Assembly: GCF_947499585.1 (NCBI RefSeq)
Contig: NZ_CANMOO010000001.1
Span: forward strand, 682,001-746,000
Direction of reading: 5' to 3'
Source of the DNA: an uncultured Allomuricauda sp.
Lineage (GTDB): Bacteria; Bacteroidota; Bacteroidia; Flavobacteriales; Flavobacteriaceae
Length of the DNA: 64,000 nucleotides
Made by a program: the position numbers and the translations under genes. The notes below the pieces were generated by a model that made no database searches, had not been told where the DNA came from, and saw only the letters and a list, made by a program, of their open reading frames with translations. How positions within the stretch are numbered: position 1 is the first letter of the stretch; each line of letters starts with the position of its first letter. Below are positions 34,400-43,319 of this stretch, one piece after another.

Positions 34400-34754
34400 T
34401 TTCTTGTTGGTTGTATGTGTTTTTCAAGTCATCAAATGAGATATTCAAAAGGATCATTTTTTTAAAAACATCCGGTAACATGTGCTGCATAAATTCCTTT
34501 CTTTTAATGTCCAATACCTTTGCATAACCATTTTCAGACACAAAGTATCCAATCCCTCTTTTGTTATAAATCACTTCTAAATCTTGTAAATGATTAAAGG
34601 CGCGTATTGCCGTGTTCGGGTTTACTTCTACCATCATTGCAACTTCCCGCACAGAGGGAATTCGCTCATCTTCTTTCCAACGTTTTATCAGAATGTTTTC
34701 GTAGAAAAAATCCACGATCTGCAGGTAAATAGGTTTGCCATTATCAAAATCCAT
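34386..34754 (-). CDS. GntR-family regulator, YtrA type
   Basis: A 122-residue short GntR protein: winged helix at about 1-75 (YLQIVDFFYENILIKRWKED, then IPSVREVAMMVEVNPNTAIR, then GYFVSENG) and a brief C-terminal helical dimerisation part, as in the YtrA subfamily. This type usually sits with, and represses, ABC transporter genes. Here the ABC permease gene ends 2 bases before it. Effector unknown. Confidence 0.87.
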   Translation of the reverse strand: MDFDNGKPIYLQIVDFFYENILIKRWKEDERIPSVREVAMMVEVNPNTAIRAFNHLQDLEVIYNKRGIGYFVSENGYAKVLDIKRKEFMQHMLPDVFKKMILLNISFDDLKNTYNQQENEKK

Positions 34755-34756
34755 AT

Positions 34757-35509
34757 TTATACCTCCTTTTCAGTCATTTTAAAATAGGCTACTGCAAGCA
34801 TTATAGGGCCAAACAGTAAGCTATAGAACCATTTGCCCATTACAGAAAGATCTTCACCAGCTTTATCAATTGCTTCAGAACCTATGGTCTCACCTGAAAA
34901 GACTCCATAACTATGATTAAATATTGCAAAAAGGATAAAATTGAATAATAAGAAACCCAGAACCAGTAGGCCTAAAAGCAATATGGTCTTCCCAATTCTG
35001 TTTTTTGCAAATGTGATGGCCCCAACCAAAAATATGGGTTGAATCACAAAATATACTTTTATCACATTCCAATAATGCTCGGTAAAGATTGATAGCACAT
35101 TAAAGTTTGCGTTGAAGATGACTGTTCCTACTGCAATGGCCAACATTCCCACGAATATTGCCAACAAAGAAAAAGCGACAGTGTAAATAATAGTTACCGT
35201 GAACCATTTTGCAGCAAGCCTTTCTGGAATTGATATAGGAAGGGATAGGTATAAATGGTTTGATTTAGTATCGTTGAACTCTTTAAAAAGAGAAAAAGTG
35301 AACAGAATTCCCATTGGAATATAGAAAAGTCCAAAAATCCCAAAAAATTCTTCTAACCCTAGCTGTTTATCCCATACCATGTTAAGTATACAAAATAGAA
35401 AGAGCAATACCGCAGTGACTAGAAAACCGGTTATAAAAGTGCTCTTATGAATGGTTAAATCACGACGTATAAACTGGCCAATTCTTGAAAGACTAAACTC
35501 CTGTGCCAT
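34757..35509 (-). CDS. ABC-2-type permease
   Basis: A 250-residue membrane protein with six helices (about 25-45, 58-76, 104-128, 152-165, 172-192 and 228-242). The N-terminal FSLSRIGQFIRRDLTIHKST and the loop FKEFNDTKSNHLYLSLPISI followed by PERLAAKW are typical of ABC-2 permeases co-encoded with YtrA-like regulators. It overlaps the ATPase gene by 17 bases. Probable inner-membrane exporter partner of that ATPase; substrate unknown. Confidence 0.78.
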   Translation of the reverse strand: MAQEFSLSRIGQFIRRDLTIHKSTFITGFLVTAVLLFLFCILNMVWDKQLGLEEFFGIFGLFYIPMGILFTFSLFKEFNDTKSNHLYLSLPISIPERLAAKWFTVTIIYTVAFSLLAIFVGMLAIAVGTVIFNANFNVLSIFTEHYWNVIKVYFVIQPIFLVGAITFAKNRIGKTILLLGLLVLGFLLFNFILFAIFNHSYGVFSGETIGSEAIDKAGEDLSVMGKWFYSLLFGPIMLAVAYFKMTEKEV

Positions 35510-36344
35510 GATGGATATTTTTTAGAACTGTATTTATTTTATTAGGCTCACTCAACACACCATTGAACAAGAGTTCAAGATCTACTTCGGTTTCTTCTCT
35601 GTCATTTCTGGTTAAAATGGTTTTGCCACCAAAAGATGATTCAGAATAAAGAATGGAGGGCTCTTCGGGATTGAGGGCTTTTCCAAACCAAAGACCTTCC
35701 GAAACTGTTTCCAAAGATTGATTAAAAACTACATGTGCATTGTCCAAAATAACCACATGATTGATAAGGCTATGTAAATCTCTAACTTGATGTGTAGAAA
35801 TAACAATACACGTTCCTTCATCCACGGCCGAAGCCATTACTTTTCTAAACTGACTTTTTGAAGGGATATCCAATCCATTGGTTGGCTCATCCATTAAAAG
35901 TACTTTGGTGTTTGTGGATAAGCCAAATGCGATAAGTACTTTTTTCTTCTGTCCAAAGGACAATTTAGATATTATATTGGCAGGGGAGAGTTTAAACTCT
36001 TCTATAAGTTCATAGAACTGTTCTTTTGAAAACTTTGGATAAAAAGGGGACTGTACTTTTTCAAAAGTTGCAATGGACAAACTGGGTAATTCAAAATCCT
36101 CTGGGACAAAAAACACATGTTGTAAGGCCTCTACATTTCTTTTTTTTGTGCTTTCACCTAGAAGAGCGCAAGTACCAGATTTAGGAAAGAGCAGCCCAGT
36201 CATAATCTTCATTAGGGTACTCTTGCCCTCTCCGTTTTTACCAAACAGGCCATAGATATTGCCTTTGTGTAAATCCAGATTAATGGATTTGAGCACTGGG
36301 CGGCTATTTGGGTAGTAGAAATTTAATTGTCTGACCGTTAACAT
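35493..36344 (-). CDS. ABC transporter ATP-binding protein
   Basis: A 283-residue ATPase: Walker A GKNGEGKST (about 35-43; Glu replaces the more usual Ala/Ser), signature LSFGQKKK (about 128-135), Walker B VLLMDEPTNGLD (about 148-159) and switch His in STHQVRD. The order fits the single-domain ATPases paired with ABC-2 permeases. First gene of the minus-strand run of eight (ATPase, permease, GntR, GIN, four membrane genes), all spaced by less than 60 bases or overlapping. Confidence 0.88.
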   Translation of the reverse strand: MLTVRQLNFYYPNSRPVLKSINLDLHKGNIYGLFGKNGEGKSTLMKIMTGLLFPKSGTCALLGESTKKRNVEALQHVFFVPEDFELPSLSIATFEKVQSPFYPKFSKEQFYELIEEFKLSPANIISKLSFGQKKKVLIAFGLSTNTKVLLMDEPTNGLDIPSKSQFRKVMASAVDEGTCIVISTHQVRDLHSLINHVVILDNAHVVFNQSLETVSEGLWFGKALNPEEPSILYSESSFGGKTILTRNDREETEVDLELLFNGVLSEPNKINTVLKNIHHGTGV

Positions 36345-36439
36345 TTATAGTGTATTAGATAACTAGAACACTGCAAATGTATTTAAAAAATCCATACGAC
36401 CAAATATTTTTTAAAAAAGTAACTGATTTTTAGAGGGTT

Positions 36440-37030
36440 CTAATTAATTAAAGCAAAGGACTTAGTAATGTTTTCAAAGTCTGCTCTATAGGTGTCCTTC
36501 CTGTTTAGCATGGTCCACGCCATAATCATATAGACTTTTTCATCACCTTCAATAAATGTTAAGAAATAAGTGATTTTATCCTCTATTCCTTGCACCTTCC
36601 CATCAATTTCTAGCATTTCCGCATCTAGACCATTAATCTCCATACTTACGGGAGTGGTCTCATTTTCTATATTCATACTTTCGGCAAACAACTGTAATTG
36701 TACATCTCTGTAGTTTTCCACTAAGGAATATTTATCGCTGTACTGATCCAATTCCTTAAAAACATCAACAAATTCTTCTTTTGGTTCATCAATGACTATA
36801 ACATATGCTTCTTTGAAAACATTCTGATATTGCAAGGAAGCGTCATCATTAAGTTCTGATGTTTTCCTCATATATTTTGGGAGACTTACTTGGTATTCGT
36901 TGTTAATCTCTATTTGATTGAAATTTTCAATATCAGAAGTGCCTTCTTTTTCCTTTGTCTTAAAATTTATACATGAAGTCAAAGAAAAACCTAGAATGAT
37001 GAGCAGTAGGATTGTGGAGAGTTTTTTCAT
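36440..37030 (-). CDS. lipoprotein of unknown function
   Basis: A 196-residue lipoprotein: MKKLSTILLLIILGFSLTSC, with Cys20 lipidated. The mature domain begins with an INNEYQVSLPKYMRKTSELN segment followed by SLQYQN, and ends AWTMLNRKDTYRADFENITK. This two-part alpha-beta layout resembles PsbP/DcrB-like folds, but that is an impression by eye. Single gene, probably with its own promoter upstream; downstream 85 bases lead to the ABC run. Confidence 0.6.
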   Translation of the reverse strand: MKKLSTILLLIILGFSLTSCINFKTKEKEGTSDIENFNQIEINNEYQVSLPKYMRKTSELNDDASLQYQNVFKEAYVIVIDEPKEEFVDVFKELDQYSDKYSLVENYRDVQLQLFAESMNIENETTPVSMEINGLDAEMLEIDGKVQGIEDKITYFLTFIEGDEKVYMIMAWTMLNRKDTYRADFENITKSFALIN

Positions 37031-37148
37031 GGTGGAAAGTTGGTTATTGGTTATAAAAACGATTATTGCATTATAATGTTGTAATTAGGTTTATTGGAAT
37101 TTTGTTCAGCTTTTTCACTGAAGCTTTACAAAATATAAAATGTGCCAT

Positions 37149-37174
37149 AAAAAAAGCCCCACTAGTTGGGGCTT
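37149..37174 (-). terminator. terminator of the ArsR-SRPBCC pair
   Basis: A 7-bp stem AAGCCCC / GGGGCTT with a seven-base loop, followed on the minus strand by a run of seven T. It starts 25 bases past the SRPBCC stop. Confidence 0.85.
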
Positions 37175-37198
37175 GAATTAAACTGAAAGATTTAGTTT

Positions 37199-37657
37199 TT
37201 AGCTATTTTGTAAAAATTCATGAAGTCTTTCAAAAACTGAACCCCAACCGTTGTAGAAGCCCATCTGTTCTTGTTGTTTGCAATACTCCTCCGTCTCATG
37301 AACACAATTAAAGGTAAAATGGGTCTTTTCACCTTCTGCTTCAAAGATGGCCTGTATTTCCACTCCTTCCGTCATTGGTTTAAAGTTTGCAGTGGATACT
37401 ATTCTTTTGTGCATGACAATTTCAGAATACACACCATCTGCGATAAATTCATTTCCGTCGGGCATTCGCATAGCGTACTTCCAATTTCCACCAACTGTAA
37501 AATCATGCTCAAGAACTTTGGTTTCCATTCCTTTTGGCCCCCACCATTGAGCAACGTGCTCAGGTTGGGTCCATGCTTCCCATACCAATGCAATAGGGGC
37601 ATCAAAAGTTCTCTCTAGGGTTAATGTTCGGTTTTTGGGATTGTTTACTTCACTCAT
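37199..37657 (-). CDS. SRPBCC/AHSA1-domain protein
   Basis: A 152-residue helix-grip protein starting RTLTLERTFDAPIALVWEAW, with TQPEHVAQWWGPKGME and a C-terminal helix NGWGSVFERLHEFLQ. This is the typical bacterial AHSA1-like form that is often paired with an ArsR regulator. Its start overlaps the ArsR gene by 8 bases, so the two are co-translated. Ligand unknown. Confidence 0.87.
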   Translation of the reverse strand: MSEVNNPKNRTLTLERTFDAPIALVWEAWTQPEHVAQWWGPKGMETKVLEHDFTVGGNWKYAMRMPDGNEFIADGVYSEIVMHKRIVSTANFKPMTEGVEIQAIFEAEGEKTHFTFNCVHETEEYCKQQEQMGFYNGWGSVFERLHEFLQNS

Positions 37658-37979
37658 CTTTTTTGTTTTTATTCTGTAATTGGGTTAGGTAATTCTCAAA
37701 AGAATCCAGCTTTCCTTCCCATAGGTCTCTGTATTGATCTATCCATAAAAAAGCGGGAATAAGTTTTTTGGGTTGAATCATGCAATAGCGTTCCCTTCCT
37801 TTTTGATTAAAGGTCACAATACCGCATTCCTCCAATATTTTTAAATGTTTTGATATAGCCGGCCTGCTGACATCAAATTTTTCGGCCACTGTATTTACGG
37901 TCAATGCCTCTTTGGATAAAAGTTGAATGATATCTCTACGGACAGGATCTGCAATGGCTTGAAAAACATCTCTTCTCAT
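37650..37979 (-). CDS. ArsR-family transcriptional regulator
   Basis: A 109-residue winged-helix protein starting MRRDVFQAIADPVRRDIIQL. The recognition region reads LTVNTVAEKFDVSRPAISKH, followed by LKILEECGIV. Metal-binding cysteine motifs of classical ArsR/SmtB are absent, as is usual for the SRPBCC-linked subgroup. The ATG at 37979 was chosen over one 18 codons upstream because the latter would run through the operator palindromes. It probably represses its own operon with the SRPBCC gene. Confidence 0.85.
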   Translation of the reverse strand: MRRDVFQAIADPVRRDIIQLLSKEALTVNTVAEKFDVSRPAISKHLKILEECGIVTFNQKGRERYCMIQPKKLIPAFLWIDQYRDLWEGKLDSFENYLTQLQNKNKKDE

Positions 37980-37987
37980 CTTTATAA

Positions 37988-38029
37988 GTAACCGATTGGT
38001 TACAAATATAAATGTAATCATTCGGTTAC
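37988..38029. promoter_or_regulatory. two tandem palindromes, probable ArsR operator
   Basis: GTAACCGATTGGTTAC (37988-38003) is a perfect 6-bp-arm palindrome, and GTAATCATTCGGTTAC (38014-38029) repeats it with one arm mismatch. Centres are 26 bases apart, 9-50 bases before the ArsR start, a position suited to autorepression. Confidence 0.65.
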
Positions 38030-38153
38030 ACAAGTATTTTTAAAAGGGTCACGAACAAATTCATGGTAATACTTAATTTTAATACATGTCATTGTACCCA
38101 ACAACACCTTTTTAAGAGTATTAAAGGTTACTTTTAATCTAGCAAAACAGTTT

Positions 38154-39272
38154 ATGCAATCATTCAATTTTATAGATATCATATTGTTTCTTGGGGTCAG
38201 TCAAGGACTTTTTTTATCTATTTCCCTTCGGCTGGTGCATAATCGAAATAAGTCGGCAAATAAGATGCTTTCATTTCTATTGCTGATTGCGGTTTTAATG
38301 CTTTTTGGAAGAATTTCGGCATTTCGTATCCCAGAAAGTTGGGTTTGGCGATTTGGAGTTTTAATAGATACCACTGTTTTTCTTTTTGGACCATTTATTT
38401 ATACTTATGTTAGAAGGTTAGTTTTTAATGAAGTACCTACATTTAGTTTAAAATGGTGGCATTATATTCCAGCAGTTTTGCACTTGGGGTATTACTTTTG
38501 GACATTAAGTATTCCGCTGAAGACATTTAATACGCTCTACTTTTCAGGTAACTTGAACTTGATGTTTTTTATCGTTGAGGCAACGGGCTTGGTTTTATTT
38601 ATTTTTTATTGGTTTAAGACTTTTTTCTTGATAAATCAGTATTCCAAAGAAGAGGAGAAACATTTATCATATCATCAGAGCATCCATCATTTTTTGGTTT
38701 TCTTACTGTCTACGTTGGGCATTTTCATGATGCTCTGGCTCATTAGTTTTTTAAGCGTTAATTTTCTTCGTAAGCCTTTTACTTACATTAATTATGTGAC
38801 CATGTGGATATCCACGCCAATATTTATCTATGTGGTAGGATATTTCAGCTTGCGCCAACCTGAAATCTTCAGAATTCCTTTTCAGCACAAATCAAGGTCT
38901 GAAAAAAATCGCCTAAGCCCAGAAGAAATCCAGAAACTTCAAAAACGACTTCATTATTTTATTGTTGAAGAGAAAGTATTTCTTCTACCTGACCTTACAT
39001 TGAAAGGTCTCGCAGATAAATTGAATACCTCTTCCAATAATCTATCTTGGCTTTTGAACCAAGCCTATCAAACTAGTTTTTATGACTACATAAACAAGTA
39101 TAGAATTCAAGAATTCATTAATAAGGTAAATAACGGGGATCATTTAAAAAACACACTATTGGCGATGGCGATGGATGTTGGTTTCAATTCCAAGTCAACG
39201 TTTAATCGCGTTTTTAAAACAACCATGAGTACTACACCAAGGAGTTATGTGAAAAACAGGAACGTGGCCTGA
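38154..39272 (+). CDS. membrane-bound AraC-family regulator
   Basis: A 372-residue protein with seven or so hydrophobic helices in residues 5-240 and an AraC DNA-binding domain at about 265-370. In the latter, LTLKGLADKLNTSSNNLSWL, then NQAYQTSFYDYINKYR, then LLAMAMDVGFNSKSTFNRVF with KTTMSTTPRSY mark both helix-turn-helices. Such membrane AraC proteins are frequent in Bacteroidota and may sense membrane or periplasmic signals. The NHL-type lipoprotein gene 85 bases downstream is a possible target. Inducer unknown. Confidence 0.85.
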   Translation: MQSFNFIDIILFLGVSQGLFLSISLRLVHNRNKSANKMLSFLLLIAVLMLFGRISAFRIPESWVWRFGVLIDTTVFLFGPFIYTYVRRLVFNEVPTFSLKWWHYIPAVLHLGYYFWTLSIPLKTFNTLYFSGNLNLMFFIVEATGLVLFIFYWFKTFFLINQYSKEEEKHLSYHQSIHHFLVFLLSTLGIFMMLWLISFLSVNFLRKPFTYINYVTMWISTPIFIYVVGYFSLRQPEIFRIPFQHKSRSEKNRLSPEEIQKLQKRLHYFIVEEKVFLLPDLTLKGLADKLNTSSNNLSWLLNQAYQTSFYDYINKYRIQEFINKVNNGDHLKNTLLAMAMDVGFNSKSTFNRVFKTTMSTTPRSYVKNRNVA

Positions 39273-39357
39273 AAAAAGGTGTCATTGTGTCCATTGCGTC
39301 GATATGCATGTTTACCATCTTTAGTTTTGAGAAATAACAATTTAAAACTGCAACGAG

Positions 39358-40290
39358 ATGAAAACAAGTATTGTATTTTTTAGACCTCTATTGGTTTGCT
39401 TAACTTTTTTTATGCTAAGCTCCTGTATTGATGACTTTGAAGGAGGAGGGCCAAAGTCAAAGAAGGTAAAAACTCTTTTTGGAGCAGATTTCCCTGCAAA
39501 TGATGGATTATTTGTTTCAGCGGATGGTACCATATTCGCTTCCAATTTTGGGATGTTTGACTCAGACCTCGGCAAGTATAGTGGAACGCAGGTATTTCAA
39601 ATCGATCGTAATAGATCTATATCGGAAAAGGCCAGCGGTTTTGAAGCTCCAATGGGCGGTGTGATGGACAGCCACGGAAATTTTTATTTTAATAATGAGA
39701 ATAATAATGATGCCGTTTCAGGAATTCTGATAAAAATAACATCTGATGGTTCTTCGTCAGAAGTAGGGGAAATAGCTGGTTGGCCATCTGGATTGGCTAT
39801 AGATAACCATGATGTTATTTATGTTGCCAATTTTTTTGCACCTACAATACATAAAGTTAGTACCGACGGAACAATTTCTGTTCTAGCTACGGATGATAGA
39901 CTTTTTGGGTGTGTGGGAATAGATGTTGACAAAGATGGAAACATTATTGCATCAAACTTTTTTACAGCTGATATTTTAAAGGTCACCCAAGACGGAGAAG
40001 TTTCTTTAATTGCCAACATTCCCAATACTACTCCAAATTTTGCTATTGGGTACATGACCATTTTTGAAGATAATATTTATGCTACGGGTATTGATCAAGA
40101 CTTAATTTATAAAGTTTCCTTTGATGGAAGCACAGAAATTTTTGCTGGTACAGGTGAAAGATCTACTACAGATGGCAAATTGAGCGAGGCGACTTTTTCC
40201 CGACCTAATGGAATAGCAGCGGATGAAAAACGTAGAATCCTGTATATATCACAATTTGGTGAACCAGGACTTCGGATGATTAAATTTTAG
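39358..40290 (+). CDS. NHL/SMP-30-like beta-propeller lipoprotein
   Basis: A 310-residue lipoprotein: signal ending FMLSSC (Cys22 or Cys23 region), then a linker and a six-bladed propeller. Repeated blade elements are visible, for example GLFVSADGTIFASNFG, GVMDSHGNFYFN, GLAIDNHDVIYVANFFAPTI and GIDVDKDGNIIASNFF, and the last blade ends ISQFGEPGLRMIKF. The fold fits NHL/gluconolactonase-like proteins; lactonase metal ligands cannot be assigned with confidence. It probably faces the periplasm or cell surface. Confidence 0.75.
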   Translation: MKTSIVFFRPLLVCLTFFMLSSCIDDFEGGGPKSKKVKTLFGADFPANDGLFVSADGTIFASNFGMFDSDLGKYSGTQVFQIDRNRSISEKASGFEAPMGGVMDSHGNFYFNNENNNDAVSGILIKITSDGSSSEVGEIAGWPSGLAIDNHDVIYVANFFAPTIHKVSTDGTISVLATDDRLFGCVGIDVDKDGNIIASNFFTADILKVTQDGEVSLIANIPNTTPNFAIGYMTIFEDNIYATGIDQDLIYKVSFDGSTEIFAGTGERSTTDGKLSEATFSRPNGIAADEKRRILYISQFGEPGLRMIKF

Positions 40291-40436
40291 TGCTCATTAA
40301 TAAACCCGTTATGTTTTCACTTCACATAGTGTTGAAATATGACGGGTTATCTAGAAATATAACAAAACAAAGATGTCTTCAATTTCATACAATAACTAAA
40401 CCTGGGGCAAATCTTGAGAATTTATTTTTAGATACT

Positions 40437-41024
40437 TTATTCCAAACTATCTAGAGTAGAAGTTTTGTTGTTAAATAACTCAATAGCCTTCATATAATTT
40501 TCACCTCCCTTTTTGGTCTGATCATAAAGAAACCCATTCAAGTCAGGATGATTTTCCTCAATCCAACCTACAAGTTCAGCTCTTTTTGCACTCCATTTAT
40601 CGTCATGAAAAACAACATATTTTACCATTTCAATGCTTTCCACTTTGCCTGAATTGAATTTGAGATATTCTTCAAAAATTACAGGCTCCTCATTTAAAAA
40701 TTGTATTCTTTTGTCGGTTTTCGAGACCCTGACTTGAATACCATTTGTGCTTTCTGAAATGTCCAGGATTTTATATTCTGGCTTAAAAACGGAATCCCAT
40801 TGTAGCCAATTTTTAAATTGATCTTTAGACAGTACACTGCTATCCCCGTTTTCGTATCTTCTTACACTATCTAAGAAAACATTTGTTGCTGTTTTAAAAT
40901 CATTATCATTTAACGATGTATAAAAAGATTTGGCCGTTTCTATTTTATCAACCTTCTGTATGTTTTTTTTACATGAACTAGCTATGATCAAAATCAAAAA
41001 AAACTGTACAATTCTAGCACTCAT
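40437..41024 (-). CDS. lipoprotein of unknown function
   Basis: A 195-residue lipoprotein: signal MSARIVQFFLILIIASSC, with Cys18 lipidated. The mature part begins with a helix pair (ETAKSFYTSLNDNDFKTATN) that resembles the opening of NTF2-like domains, then a strand-rich part, and a lysine-rich C-terminal helix. No catalytic motif is seen. Its start overlaps the stop of the YdeI-like gene by 4 bases, so the two are coupled. Confidence 0.6.
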   Translation of the reverse strand: MSARIVQFFLILIIASSCKKNIQKVDKIETAKSFYTSLNDNDFKTATNVFLDSVRRYENGDSSVLSKDQFKNWLQWDSVFKPEYKILDISESTNGIQVRVSKTDKRIQFLNEEPVIFEEYLKFNSGKVESIEMVKYVVFHDDKWSAKRAELVGWIEENHPDLNGFLYDQTKKGGENYMKAIELFNNKTSTLDSLE

Positions 41025-41521
41025 TCTTTTACCTCTTTGTCATACAAACTTAAACGTTTTGTCAATCTATCCATCATTTTTATAATCCTGGCTGCTTTGG
41101 TTCCATCTGATTTTGCGTCATAAATCCAATCTAAATATGCTTTTTGTTTACCCTCTGTAAAAGAACGAAAGGTTGTAAAAAGCTGTTTGGGCTCATTTTT
41201 AAAACATTCCAAAATTTCATCTGGAATCTCAAGTGATGAGTTGTCTGGATAGAGTACCACTTTTACATAATCACCATCTCTTTTGTTGATTTTCTTTCTG
41301 ATTTCTGCCTTAACCGGAAGAAAGAGCTGTCCATTGCCCATAGGCATGAGTTTGTAATGTTTTAAAGGATAATCGTCTATGGAACCTCTTACTTTTACCC
41401 ATCCAAATGGAGCCTTTTTATTTTGCAGAACCTCAGGAATAGCCGCGTATGTCCAGCCGCCTTTACCCGGAAACTTTTGAAGCAGGTATTCTTCGTCTAC
41501 AAGAGGCTTTTCCTTCTTCAT
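41021..41521 (-). CDS. YdeI/OmdA-like protein with DUF1905 domain
   Basis: A 166-residue protein: DUF1905-like small beta barrel at about 15-95 (GGWTYAAIPEVLQNKKAPFG, then WVKVRGSIDDYPLKHYKLMP) and a C-terminal helical OmdA/YdeI-type unit at about 110-166, with LFTTFRSFTEGKQKAYLDWI and TKAARIIKMMDRL. These families are widespread, cytoplasmic and of unknown function. Start supported by spacing: the next gene on this strand begins 4 bases inside its stop. Confidence 0.78.
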   Translation of the reverse strand: MKKEKPLVDEEYLLQKFPGKGGWTYAAIPEVLQNKKAPFGWVKVRGSIDDYPLKHYKLMPMGNGQLFLPVKAEIRKKINKRDGDYVKVVLYPDNSSLEIPDEILECFKNEPKQLFTTFRSFTEGKQKAYLDWIYDAKSDGTKAARIIKMMDRLTKRLSLYDKEVKE

Positions 41522-41590
41522 TTTTAAGTGGAATTGTGGTAATTAGAAAGAGACACCTTTATAGAGGCGCCTCTTAATTGGTCATTAACT

Positions 41591-41917
41591 TTAGTAGCTA
41601 CGAAGTATTTCAAAATGGGAAACACCTTGTTCTGATTGTGAATGATCAACTTCTTCCATAAGTTCAAAATACGCATGGCAAGCTGGATTCTTTTCGGCAT
41701 TGCCCAATGCATTTTTTGCATCCTCAATAGTTTCCCAATACACCAAATCAATATAATTTCTATCGAATTTTTCGAGCAAATCCCTTTTTAAAAAACCTTT
41801 TTGATTTTGAAGAAAATCCTTTTGTAGCACCTCGGAAGCTTGCATTAATTCAGCTTCTGTAACTCCTTCCTTGATGGTAAAAGGAGCCCATTCTAACAGT
41901 TGTTTGTTCTTGTTCAT
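41591..41917 (-). CDS. ABM-like alpha-beta-barrel protein
   Basis: A 108-residue single-domain protein with the dimeric ferredoxin-like pattern of antibiotic-biosynthesis-monooxygenase relatives: a first strand WAPFTIKEGVTEAELMQASE, a helix, the middle strand NYIDLVYWETIEDAKNAL, then a short helix and final strand VSHFEILRSY. No catalytic residues are assigned. It is flanked by the YdeI-like gene downstream and a WYL regulator upstream on the same strand, and the WYL protein could control it. Confidence 0.65.
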   Translation of the reverse strand: MNKNKQLLEWAPFTIKEGVTEAELMQASEVLQKDFLQNQKGFLKRDLLEKFDRNYIDLVYWETIEDAKNALGNAEKNPACHAYFELMEEVDHSQSEQGVSHFEILRSY

Positions 41918-41990
41918 TTTTTGATGGTTGTATTCTTTTCTTTAGAAACAAAAATAAGAGAGGTGAGTGTCAACAGTATGTCAGTAGTAG

Positions 41991-42686
41991 TTAAGAATAA
42001 TTTTCCAATTGCGTATTAAAATATTCTTCCATACTGAAAGACTTGGCTTTTTCGGAAGTAGATGGTAATGTTTCTAGTTCTAGGATTCTATCCAATCTAA
42101 AATTTCGGATTTCATTCCTATGATGGCAAAAGGCAATTAGGATCCAATTATCATCATTAAAATAAAGCCCTAAAGGTTCTACGCTTCGCTTGGTCACTTG
42201 ATCACTATGTATGGTGTGATAGGTAATATCCAGTAAGCCAAATGAGGTGATGGTTTTCTGAATTTCTGAAAGAAATTTGCTGGTAGAGGAAGTTGCATTT
42301 TTGTTGTAATGGATTATTCTACTTTCCAATAGTTCAACCTTTTCTTTCTGCCCATTTTTTAAGACTGATTTTATTTTGGTCAAAACAGAAGCATAATTTT
42401 TTATGATGGAACTCTCTGCATTTTGGTGAACAAACCTTTCTGCTGTCACTAGGGCATTTGCTTCTTCCTCTGTAAAAGAGACGGGAGGCAGGCTATACCC
42501 ATCCACAATAAAATACCCGGTTCCAGCTTCAGAACCAATTGGCACCCCTGATTCTTGCAATGTTTTTATATCGCGGTAAACGGTGCGCAAACTAATATCA
42601 AAACTAGAAGCAATTTCTTTTGCGGTAATTACTCGTTTGGATTGTAGTTTTACTAAGATGGCTGTAATTCTTGTTAGTCTGTTCAT
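41991..42686 (-). CDS. YafY-type HTH/WYL-domain regulator
   Basis: A 231-residue regulator. The N-terminal winged helix (about 1-60) reads RLTRITAILVKLQSKRVITA then KEIASSFDISLRTVYRDIKT, and the WYL part (about 140-225) reads FNDDNWILIAFCHHRNEIRN then FRLDRILELE. The W/Y-L triad is represented by NDDNW and the ILI strand. Such proteins can bind nucleic acids or small ligands through the WYL fold. The adjacent ABM-like gene 73 bases downstream is a candidate target. Confidence 0.85.
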   Translation of the reverse strand: MNRLTRITAILVKLQSKRVITAKEIASSFDISLRTVYRDIKTLQESGVPIGSEAGTGYFIVDGYSLPPVSFTEEEANALVTAERFVHQNAESSIIKNYASVLTKIKSVLKNGQKEKVELLESRIIHYNKNATSSTSKFLSEIQKTITSFGLLDITYHTIHSDQVTKRSVEPLGLYFNDDNWILIAFCHHRNEIRNFRLDRILELETLPSTSEKAKSFSMEEYFNTQLENYS

Positions 42687-42812
42687 TTATTCAGAATAAA
42701 CTTAAGGGTTTTGATACGTTGCTAAGCAATGCATTCCATCTATAAATTTACTGAGATAAAGTTAAAAACGGCTCGGATTTCCCCAAACCGTTTTGTTCTT
42801 AAAACTGCTTTT

Positions 42813-43253
42813 TTAATCCCAAAGTGGTTTGTGAGTGCTTATTGCAACTCGGTTCCAAACATTTATGACCGAAATAGCCATGATAATCTGTGAAAAATAA
42901 TGTGCATCAAATTTTTCAATAGCTTTTTTATAAGTTTCATCTGTCAATCCACCCTTATGAATCAGAGTTACTTCTTCGGTAATTTGAAGAATAATTTTTT
43001 CTTCTTCAGAAAATACATCCGCTGTTTCCCATGCATCCAATAAAAAAAGACGTTGTTGACTTTCACCATTTTTTAAGGCTTCTTTTGTATGCATGTCTAT
43101 ACAAAAAGCACATCCATTTAATTGGGAAGCTCTAATTTTTATTAGCTCGTAATGCGCCTTTCCCAATCCACTTTGTTTCATATAATCCTCTAAACCAAAA
43201 ATCGCTTTATAGGCCAAAGGTTCTGCTTCATCAATTTGAATTCTTTTATCCAT
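42813..43253 (-). CDS. carboxymuconolactone-decarboxylase/AhpD-like protein
   Basis: A 146-residue AhpD-fold protein from MDKRIQIDEAEPLAYKAIFG; the earlier ATG at 43304 gives an unusual extension. The redox motif is NGCAFCIDMHTKEA (Cys48, Cys51, His55), preceded by Glu36 as the proton-relay candidate, as in alkylhydroperoxidase AhpD-like members. It likely acts as a thiol-dependent peroxidase or general reductant; partner unknown. Just downstream of a Crp-type gene on the same strand, which may control it. Confidence 0.85.
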   Translation of the reverse strand: MDKRIQIDEAEPLAYKAIFGLEDYMKQSGLGKAHYELIKIRASQLNGCAFCIDMHTKEALKNGESQQRLFLLDAWETADVFSEEEKIILQITEEVTLIHKGGLTDETYKKAIEKFDAHYFSQIIMAISVINVWNRVAISTHKPLWD

Positions 43254-43319
43254 TTTTAGTATGTTTTTGAATGTTGATGCGAAGTTATATGCACCAATTC
43301 TCAAAATACTTAAACCCGT

